Below are positions 43,801-64,000 of a stretch of 64,000 bases of DNA, piece after piece. The stretch comes from Membranipora membranacea. Its lineage: Eukaryota; Bryozoa; Gymnolaemata; Cheilostomatida; Membraniporidae. A program made the position numbers and the translations under genes. Each line of letters opens with the position of its first letter. Position 1 is the stretch's first letter. The stretch covers positions 28,334,001 through 28,398,000 of the forward strand of contig OU612068.1 of NCBI GenBank assembly GCA_914767715.1, given 5' to 3'. Below the pieces are notes generated by a model, which worked only from the letters and a program-made list of their open reading frames with translations, ran no database searches and was not told where the DNA came from.

Positions 43801-46800
43801 CAATTTTATTCGATGTTAGAGAGTAAATGCTTCTCTGTCTGTAGGGAGTGTTGGTGCCAGGACAAGCCTACAAGTTTAGAGTAGCGGGTATCAACGCCTG
43901 TGGCCGAGGCAAGTGGAGCGAGATTACTGCCGTGAAAACTGCCATTGAAGGTCTGCCTAGCCCACCGACATCTGTCAAAATTATGAAGGTAGTTTCGCCA
44001 ATATGGTACCATATTATGAAACGTGCAAATATACTGAGATCTTTGATGAGAAACCAGAAACCAAAGTTGGATAGGGGTGATGATTGCCTTGGTGGATATA
44101 TTGAGCTAAGGCTTGCCATAGTCTCGCCGAATGTCATTGTATGCTTGGATGGTGAATGCCCCCATTACTGTTTCTTTCGCAAGAAAGGTTGTTGCACTCA
44201 AAACAAAACAAGCTTTTGTTTTCCAAAAAAATCAAATCTAACACTCTGCATACCATAGGCAAGGAGTTACATTGCTCCTTGTCTATGGCACTCAAAAGGT
44301 TTTATCAGAAGCATGTGACCGAATGATAAAGAAAGGTTTTAACACGATAAGCAGAAATTCCTGAGATTCATAAGCTTGCGCTATTCCAAGAAATACATCT
44401 ACTTAGCTTCACTGAGTCAGCATGGCTTCAGGAAAATTCCTCTCAGTTGAGAGCGGTAGATTGTAACTGTCCTATCTAAACTTGTCCAAGTGTTCTCAAG
44501 AGATATAAGCATTGATCTTTGATGATTACGTGTAATTGAATAATACAACTTGAGGTGTAGACTGAAGAATTGGTAGTTCATGTTTCAAAGACTCTGAAGC
44601 ACAAGGGTTCAGATTCAATCAGTAACTTCACATGAACTTTGTAAATGATCAATAGAAGTGTCAATGGCCAAGTTAGTCAAAGATGCTCTGATAGTCTTTT
44701 TAAAAAGATTTCCCATTTGTCACACGCCCCCCTACGAGGTTGGATATGTCCGAGATTCTGATGACTATGGGTTATTGGAATTATTTGGTCGTAGAGCTCA
44801 AGTTTTATAGAGTTAGAAAGTTCTACATAGTTCTGGATGGAGCAAATTCAGCTTCGTAAGAGTTACAGTCTGGAATTTGAAATATTTTAAGAAATATGAT
44901 ATGAATATCACATTAGTCTGAAATCTTCGGTCGAAATGACGTTACGATGACATCTATTGCAGAATACATTGGTCATGGGGTTTTGCATGTCCTGTCTTGT
45001 CACGCTGAGAAGTGAAAACTATCATTCATGATTTCGCAATCACTCATTATCATTGAAAATATATTGCGTAGCCAGTCACGAAAAACCCTAGGGCTTTTGT
45101 CAATAGTCAACAACTAATACATGGAAGAGTGATTTGCTTTATATTGTAAGGTTTGTCATGTGCGTAGTTGATTGTACCTTGAACACATAGCGTCATCGAT
45201 AGATTGGCTTTATCAACATTTTTCTTGAATGGCAATGCAAAGATCACGGCATGTTACTCTGATAAAATTCCGGAAGTTGATTTAGTTGGCCGCCCGGCTG
45301 GAATTTTGATTAGATGCATGGTTGGTTAGATAGATGACAGGTGAAGAAAGTCAAATGCAATAATGATGATGAAAATTTTTGGTGATGTGGAATCGCCGGT
45401 TGTTGGCCCACCATCACGGTTAAAGTTAGCTAGTTATAAGGGACAGCCATTGATGGTATTCTTTGCCTGTCATGGTATGGGAAGGACTTAATTACCAACT
45501 TAAATGGACCGGTCAGCTTGACAGTTAAGAAATTACAATATGTTTCAAGAGTCTACCTTACCCTACCATTTGACTCAAGAAAGTGGCCTATTGATTCTGA
45601 TGTAGTTATAACCCGAATACTCACATAGCAACATTACTTGGTCCCCTGGTATTTGAGTAGTGATTACCGTAGCTGTATATCCATACTTAGTGACAAAATC
45701 TAGGTTGCTCTTCAACCGTTGACATGACTGGGCTTGTACAAATGTGAAATATAGTACATAACAGTAAATCACAGAGTAAGGATATATACTCTGGGTGAAT
45801 GTATTGTGTTGGAGGTGGATTCGTGGTTTAGAAGTGAAATTCATAACCCCACAAACATTTCCACCTCATACTGAATTGTATAAACAAACAATGAATACTG
45901 GAATGCATGTTATCGGTATACCAGTCACCCAATAGCAAGAGCAATTTATTTATAATTTTTGGCAAGAGTAAATTCATAGGGGTGTGACCCCCCACCCCCT
46001 TCACATATAAGTGTGACTTCGAGCTAATTGCTAGATTGGGCCTTACTATCTCACTTTCCCTTCTATTTTAGCATGGCGATGGTGCTCATGTGTCATGGGA
46101 GCCGCCATCACAACCCAACGGGCCTATTTATGACTACTCTGTGTATCTCGCGATCAAGAGGACCGCTGGTAACACACAGGAGATGACTAGTAAGACCAAG
46201 GGCGCTGATGTGAGTAAGAGTAGCTCTTCGAAACTTAGCTGCCATGCTCAATTTTTGGATCTTAATCTCGGCATCGCTCCAATCTTAAGTGGTGCTCACC
46301 CTGCTATTTGATTAGTTGTTGTGGAAATTGAATCTTCCATGCTGGCTTACAGGCGCCAGGGTCATGTGTAATGTATGCAAGTCTGACGTTACCAGCATTG
46401 GCAGAATGATAATAGCACCAGGGGTTCCTTGATCTGATGGTTCAGTTATAATGTGTAGCTCTTCCAGGAAACTAGAGCAATCACTATCATCGGTTAATAT
46501 TGTTTGGTACAAATAAATGATTACACTTTATTTGGCCATCACTACAACAGCTTTGCCAAACTCTACCATGAGTCGTGGCACCTGTCTACTCTAGAACGAT
46601 CATAAGTTTCCAATAATCTGAAAGGAATGAGTTCATTGAAGCTAAATTTAGCCAGTGGTTTTACAATCAAAATCAGCAGACACTAGAGCAGATTTATTTT
46701 GCACTCAGTTATAAACAAGGTGTAGCCATTTTACCACATCCAGACAAAAGATCAATGTCAACTTCATGAATGAATCATGGTGCCTTAGTTCTCTGCAATA

Positions 46801-48016
46801 ATGTTGTTTTGGGTCTGCTGTCAGATTGCCAAGATACAGGATATCAAAGGAGTGAGAGGTGTCAGCTCTTTATTAGCAGACCCTCATTACAATCGTGTTC
46901 TGTGCTTGTGGGTGAAAATCTAGTCCCAGTCATTTTCACTATTTTTGCCATTGATAGGGTGGTGATGATAATGCAGAGGAGAGTAATAGCAGGCCTAGCC
47001 CACAGCAGCTGGCCTTTGTGAGGGTTTATGTGGGTATGACTGCTATGTGTCTCGTACACTATACATCCCTCCAGACCGCTCACGTAGAGAAAACAAATGG
47101 CAAGCCGACGCTTATATTTAGGCTAGCCGCTAAGAATGTTAAGGGCTATGGCTCTGCTATTCAAGTTCGATGGATTCAAGGTATGTGGCAACAACAATAC
47201 GCAGCATTTTCTCATTTTCTGTTGAGAGGAGGTTCTCACACACCCCTTAATCGTGTTCGATAGCTGAAATAACAAGGCTTTTCATTAAAATTCTTCAAGT
47301 GTTATTAGGTTCAATGATCTAATACAATCGATAAATTCATTACTGCCTTGCCTGTAATTTTTTTTTCAAATTGGGCAAAAAGAATGGACTATAATATGAA
47401 TGGTATTTGAATATTCTGAATGGAGACAGTTATGTCGGAAATGGCTCCATATTTCTGAAATCAAAGCAGCTCTCACACGGCTTAGGATGCTGACTCTGGA
47501 CACCAAGATGTAGTTACATTAATTACCCTTATGAGCATTATTGAATGAAGAATATTGTTGCAAAAATGAGGTTAGGAATTTCTTAGTAGTACACACACTC
47601 AATTAATGGCTGTTACAGCCCAAGTTCACTGTGAACATTTCACTCCCACACAACTATCGCCCTTCCTTATTGCAGATCCTAACTCGTTTGTACCATCAGT
47701 AGCTAAACCTAAGTGGGCAGTAGCTGCAGCACAACACGCTAGTAACGCCCAGGCATTAAAACTGATAGGCACAGCCACAAGCACCACAGACCCTGGTGGT
47801 AGGATAGCCAGGATTATCAAATATTCGGCACCACCTCCAGACAATCCAAACGTGAAAGCTAGTGACTTAGTACCGGTGATGGTAAGAGTCACCGACGACA
47901 CAGATGAGAAGGAAAGTTCGGGTGAGAAGAGTTCTGCAGCTACGGACTCTGAGACTCCGGCGGTGATAGAAGATTTGCACAATGAGGAACGCAACATGTC
48001 AGTAGACGAAGTGTAG
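34886..48016 (+). CDS. HCFC1: Host cell factor 1-like protein
   Basis: Nuclear scaffold that tethers chromatin modifiers and transcription factors; an animal cell-cycle regulator. Nineteen exons join in phase: 34886-35042, 35409-35633, 35870-35957, 36065-36288, 36564-36755, 37001-37174, 37296-37446, 37794-37908, 38384-38480, 38640-39028, 39336-39479, 39980-40193, 40528-40725, 41261-41403, 43329-43463, 43845-43988, 46072-46209, 46958-47180, 47676-48016 (TAG). They give 1,163 aa, or 1,178 with the extra exon at 40963-41007. Exons 1-6 form the Kelch propeller ([41 protein letters not shown]). A fibronectin region follows, then a low-complexity middle (LVKTPSQN). The C-terminal paired fibronectin domains contain [23 protein letters not shown] and [11 protein letters not shown]. 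No vertebrate-type HCF proteolytic repeats are seen. The exon 15 donor (GTTGGT) is weak, and exon 8 has tandem AG acceptors. Every phase agrees. Confidence 0.95.
39688..39710. mobile_element. Family B mini-palindrome, 23 bp, near-perfect 7-bp TSD
   Basis: CAGGGAGGGT, loop GCT, ACCCTCCCTG: perfect 10-bp arms. Flanks CTGCTAC (39681-39687) and GTGCTAC (39711-39717) match at six of seven bases. It lies in HCF-1 intron 11. Confidence 0.7.
39725..39745. mobile_element. Family B mini-palindrome, 21 bp, perfect 7-bp TSD
   Basis: CAGGGAGT (39725-39732) and ACTCCCTG (39738-39745) pair around ACCAA. Flanked by TGTGCAC at 39718-39724 and 39746-39752. It lies only 14 bases after the copy at 39688, in the same HCF-1 intron. 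Confidence 0.78.
40963..41007 (+). CDS. HCFC1: Possible extra 45-nt exon of HCF-1
   Basis: Bounded by acceptor ATCTTAG and donor GGTATGA. It fits phase 1 on both sides between exons 13 and 14, adds exactly 15 codons (core [14 protein letters not shown]) and contains no stop. Nothing in the family demands it, so it may be constitutive, a cassette exon, or chance. Confidence 0.5.
42146..42170. repeat. (AT)n microsatellite in HCF-1 intron 14
   Basis: About 12 TA units in the large intron between exons 14 and 15. The rest of that intron (41404-43328) shows no feature I can name. Confidence 0.9.
44253..44288. repeat. Hairpin in HCF-1 intron 16
   Basis: CCATAGGCAAGGAG (44253-44266) and CTCCTTGTCTATGG (44275-44288) pair with one mismatch around eight bases. 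The direct repeat GCACTCAAAA occurs at 44194-44203 and 44288-44297, bracketing an 84-base block that ends with this hairpin. Confidence 0.7.
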
Positions 48017-49043
48017 AAGAGGTGAAGTGAAGGATTTGGATAACAATTCTCCCTTTTCTGTATATAGTGTTCATATTATTGTAAATCCTCGCACTATTTT
48101 GATCACTCTTTTGATCACTCTTTTTCAGATTTAAAATCAGTAGATGTTGCAACTACAAATGTAGGGCTGAGAGCAATTGACCCCTTTTTGGGTATAATTT
48201 TATACATACTTATCTAGTTCTTCCATTTTGCACTGTACAGTATCAGTATCACTAATCCTATATTTTAAAATGTTTTATGTAGAAAAATAATGTATTGATA
48301 ATTTCACTATTTATGATAATGACCATGATCTCCAAAAGGAAAACAAAAACAGGTTTTTTGGGAAGCCTACTGTAACCTATAGGTTATAACACAGGGACCA
48401 TCTGTGTAAAGTATGAGAATATATATGTAGGTGGATATCAATGACACTTTTACTATGTAGGGTGCACATTGCTGCAGCTATAACTACACCCAACTTACAA
48501 AATAAGAAGATTGATCAGCTACAATATGATCTACAAGTTTGGGAGTGTAGTGGAATTTCCTGAGAATGGATCGATATGCTTGTATCAATAACCAAAAAGA
48601 AACAAGTGGATTAATGGAGTCAGTTTGACAAGTCTTTGCCTCTCAGAATTAGCTCTACACAAATTTGCACAAAAAGCCGCCACATCATAGCGAGCGACGT
48701 AAATGCCTGTGACTTGACTTTCTTGTCACTGTCACGAGATGTCACGACAGTGTTACAAGGAAATATTACAATTACAAAAGTGGTGAGACATACTCAGGTC
48801 TTTCCAATTACATGTCTGACTAGTTGCTGTGGGGAGTTATTTGTATTGCCAAAGAATGTTTTTTTCTTTTCCCCTCGTGTCCAAGCTTTTACAGCGATAT
48901 TGCTATGGCACCTCATAATGACTTGGCAATTGGGAATATTCCACACAATTTACATTGGTTGCGAAGTTGTCCATTCCTGCCTTCTCGTAGAAATGATGAT
49001 GTAGGCTGTAGTCTGAATGATTGTCAATGTTGACACCGAGGTG
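48017..49043. other. Convergent 3' flanks of HCF-1 and the Bcl-2-like gene
   Basis: HCF-1 ends at 48016 on the plus strand and the Bcl-2-like gene ends at 49044 on the minus strand. The interval should contain both 3' UTRs. Open frames at 48636-49004 resemble no family I know. Confidence 0.45.
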
Positions 49044-51192
49044 TTAGCTTTTTTGCATGAAGAAGTTTATGGCAGCTGCTGCACCTGCAACTGTTGCAAT
49101 ACCGACTGTTGCTACCCTACTCCAGGAGAATTCATCTTCATGTCTACCATTCTCACCTCTGTTAAAGTGCTGCACAAACCCATCCTGTAAAATTAACACA
49201 ATGCATCATTTACGTATGTAAATAGTTTGGAGCTTACTTCCTCGACATAATCAGTATCCAGTGTATGTACTTCAGGCCCTATGGGTACATCCTCTATACA
49301 GTGCTAATATAGCTAGTAGGACTAACATAGGGCAAGACACCTTCAACATAAATCTTTCTCTCTCTCTCCTCTTTGGGCAGGAGTATAAACTATGTCTGTT
49401 CAAATGTCCAGTTTTTTGACAGGCAAGAATGAATATAGACAAGTTGACACATGAAGTGTATTCCTACTATGTACGTCGGCGTGACTATCTATTGGCCGCT
49501 ATCCATCGCAGAGCATATCATTAGAGGATAATATAATATACAAAAGTGCTCTCAGCTTGCTTCAAGAGCAGGCAGTTTCACAGTAGAAATCAGTCAATAT
49601 TCTAGCTGGGCAGGCAGCAATTTACATGTACATGAGTTAGGCTTTGATCATACATAATTAAAAGCATTTCTTGGCAATCCGCCCACAATCTTTTATCAAT
49701 CAGATTGAATAGAATGCATCGGATGACATTCAGGTATTCATTCAATAATAAATCCACTGGCATTTGGAATATGTGGGAACGCAAACATGATCCATTAATG
49801 TGAAATGAGGCTGATATCACCACTAAAATATGTAACAGGCCAAGTGATAGTTTACAATATAATGTGCTTGACCTAGCTTGTATTGTATTTGTGTGTGGGA
49901 ACTCATGTATGAGCTCAGTGTCAGTTTTTGTTTGGCTGGAACATCTACCAGCTTCAAGGCTTATGTTAAACCTTTTTACGCAATCACATGGTTGGGATGG
50001 GGCAACAGTTACGAGAAAAAAAATATAAATAAGAGTTTTACTGACAGCACAAATCAACTCTTTTTTGTCATATGTTACTATTCCAGGATGTGAGGATGCT
50101 TCCAGTCATAGGACCGGCGAATAAGATATCTCTGCCAATCTTATCAAATCAGTACATCACATGTTCAGACAATATACAACTACTGACCGGTTACCCTCTT
50201 TGAACCGAGAATAATAGTAATCACGAGTTTGGTCCCGGGTTTGAGCCAACACTGTAATTTGAATCACAGAAGAGGAGGGACTCACAGCAGACCACACACT
50301 AATAGGGGACATTTGGGATACTTGGGTTATCACATCAAAAGGCATTCTGCTTGAAATTTGATGGAAAATCAATCTACTGCTGTAATCATAGACTTTATTA
50401 TAGTTGTAATTTGTTGGACCAAAATAAGAATCATTTTTGTCTTTCCTGATATCGCCCTTTCCAATTATGTGCGAGGCCTATATGATTCCAGTGGTTTTGT
50501 TATTGAGTATCGGCCCTATATGTTCACATCCCAGATTTGCTAGTCATTAAAGAGTCACCATAACTCATATGATTTGGTGTGATTGACAACCCATTATTGT
50601 TAACCTCAATAGAATTAGTTGACTACATGACCATGGTTCACCCATGTTTAGACTAACTTGCTACTCCACGACCAATCTATTCTTCCCAAAAAGATCATGA
50701 AATAAAAATCAGACTCACCCATCCACCATGCTGGTTAATCCAAGTTGAGAATCTATTTCCGTTGAGGATCGATGCCGCTCGCGTGACTAACCTATCAGTA
50801 ATTTGTGGTCTATGTGCCTGCATTGCTCTCAGAGATAAATTGGATGTTAGTACTACTAATCCGACGATTCTACCCCAGTTAATGTCTGTAGCAAAGAGAT
50901 CACTAGATATACTATCCAGAGCTTGGAGTACCACTTGTTCTTGGCCATTCATGTCAATGCCTCCTGTCATATCAACCTGCTCAGCATTGATGTAATGGCC
51001 TTCAAACTGTTGGGCAACAAGCCTCATAGTCCTCATTGCGTTTGTGGGATGATCGGTAGGTCCTCCTTTGTAGTTAAATCCAGCAATCCTTAGTCTGTGC
51101 TTGATATAATCTTCAGTGATATCGTGTGCCATTTCAAGTTTTAGGTAAAATTCAGGGTGACTGTTGTTTTCAAGAGTTGATTCACAAACCAT
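49044..51192 (-). CDS. Bcl-2 family apoptosis regulator with C-terminal membrane anchor
   Basis: Multi-domain Bcl-2 homologue, expected to act at the outer mitochondrial membrane and set the threshold for apoptosis. Two exons, 50719-51192 and 49044-49184 (stop TAA), join in phase 0 to 204 aa. Visible parts: a BH4-like helix (DITEDYIKHRL, 24-34), a BH3-like helix (AMRTMRLVAQQFEGHY, 52-67), BH1 (INWGRIVGLV, 104-113), BH2 (TWINQHGGWDGF, 150-161) and a hydrophobic tail from about 183 to 201. The intron splits BH2 directly after GGW, the conserved intron position of animal Bcl-2 genes. Met21 is an alternative start. The BH3 lacks the usual LxxxGD core, having LVAQQFE instead; whether the protein protects or kills cells cannot be inferred from this. 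Confidence 0.9.
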
Positions 51193-52352
51193 GCTGGATC
51201 AAGTGTACTGCAGATACAAATCCTTTACTTTATTGATCATCAGGTTATATATCATGACAGCTGGCTTATTATTCTAGAGCGTTGGTTGTGTGTGAGCGCC
51301 TATCCAATATATATAGGGCATTGAGACATCCACCGACGCTACAAGATAGGATGTTGGATTTGGGGAATTCCATTTAACACCAAGGAAACAATAATCTAAT
51401 TCATAACATTATCTATTGTCATGGCCCATTGATTGGCTGCCAAAAAACCAAGAGACTAACGGTATATATATATATACTTTAGGATACACTATCAACTGTT
51501 ATACAATGTATATACAATGATAGATATGATTACAGTCCCCACCTTCTTACCCACCAAAGTCAGTAAGGTAGTATGTAACAAAACTAAAATTATTATGTTT
51601 AGTTATTTATTGGTCATGCTGGGTATGTATAATAATATTGGGGTTTGAATTGTAGCTAGAAGACGAAGTACCCAAAACCAAGTATGCCTGTCTGAGTGTT
51701 ACTGTGTCACTCAGTCCCACGGCCACTGGATTACAAATTATCTTAGTCTTTTCAAAAACTTTAAAAATATTTATTAATTAATTTTAAAGATTAATTAAAA
51801 AAAGTTGTAGTGAAGTGTTGCTGCAGTCAATGAACTGAGGGAGTTCATTGCTGCAGTACTAACTCAACTCAAACCTGCTCAATCAAACTCATCAGTGCTG
51901 TCACTGAATCAACAATCCTCAAGTCAATCAATCAAGTCATTCAATTCATTAAATCATCCCAATTAATTGTTAAGACACTCCTGTCCAGGTTCAAATCTAA
52001 TGGATATTACCATTAAAATTTTAAACCATAACTTACATGGTAGTCAAGTTATCCCTGGTAATGCATGTACACAATAGGGTCTTAAACTAGTAGGTAGACT
52101 CTCAGCAACCACTCCACTCACCAACACTGTATTATGCAGCTCAGTATATTTCTGAATGAATCTCATCTGATGACTATGTTATATATGGTAGCCATTAAAT
52201 TTATACCGGGTTGAGAATATGGTAGGCTTAGCTCATCCTCCCCAACATAGTATTGAAAACTCAGCTAGTTTATGGTTCTTGATGGATACCATGTAATTGA
52301 TTTTGCAGGCAAAACCTCTTTCAAGTTCTATTTACCTATTGGATTTGTTATA
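51193..52352. promoter_or_regulatory. Divergent intergenic region between the Bcl-2-like gene and QARS
   Basis: The start codons are 1.2 kb apart and the genes face away from each other. The sequence ends in a polypyrimidine-poor acceptor (TTGTTATAG, 52344-52352) directly before the QARS start, so a QARS 5'-UTR intron probably occupies part of it. A TA microsatellite lies at 51461-51474. No TATA box stands out. Confidence 0.4.
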
Positions 52353-52357
52353 GGACT

Positions 52358-64000
<11,643 letters not shown>

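Noticed and set aside
47626-47997. Minus-strand frame over the last HCF-1 exon
   Set aside because: The plus frame joins HCF-1 in phase and ends in a stop; the antisense frame has no family match.

Overview
This is a stretch of animal nuclear DNA: AT-rich, intron-rich, with GT-AG introns of roughly 150 to 2,300 bases. Seven conserved genes were assembled exon by exon, checking reading phase at every junction. HCF-1, a Bcl-2 family protein and a Piwi protein in one window point to a metazoan. The moderate introns and the styles of the Bcl-2-like and Piwi proteins fit an early-branching marine invertebrate such as a sponge, but the exact lineage is inference.

Layout, left to right. 1-1184 (minus): 5' end of NCBP1, running off the left edge. 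2494-3167 (minus): a second copy of the last two coding exons of a Piwi gene. 5590-6666 (plus): wreck of a LINE. 7610-15556 (minus): a complete 13-exon Piwi gene (880 aa, catalytic D-D-H intact). 18906-20573 (plus): 5'-truncated LINE with one frameshift. 21163-22161 (minus): single-exon GDPD1/3-type glycerophosphodiesterase. 27859-30211 (minus): three-exon TPPP/p25-alpha gene. 34886-48016 (plus): HCF-1 with about 20 exons. 49044-51192 (minus): two-exon Bcl-2-like gene. 52358 to the right edge (plus): glutaminyl-tRNA synthetase, 14 exons seen, 3' end outside. Most genes have housekeeping roles (RNA capping, translation, transcription) and do not form an obvious functional cluster. HCF-1 and the Bcl-2-like gene converge; the Bcl-2-like gene and QARS are divergent, with 1.2 kb between their start codons.

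The most unusual content lies between and inside the genes. A set of tiny palindromic (foldback) insertions carries precise target-site duplications. Family A begins TAG and ends CTA, most copies with TAGCCTG...CAGGCTA termini; it is flanked by 9-bp direct repeats, and copies range from 16 to 128 bp. Family B has CAGGGAG...CTCCCTG termini, is flanked by 7-bp direct repeats, and copies are 18 to 27 bp. These are far too short to encode anything, yet the duplications show they were inserted. A larger TTAA-flanked inverted-repeat element (33406-33937) and two tRNA-derived SINE-like pieces are also present.

The second highlight is the duplicated Piwi terminal exon pair. Both exons keep exact length, phase, splice sites and open reading frame downstream of the full gene, so they could serve as alternative 3' exons that change the catalytic C-terminus of Piwi.
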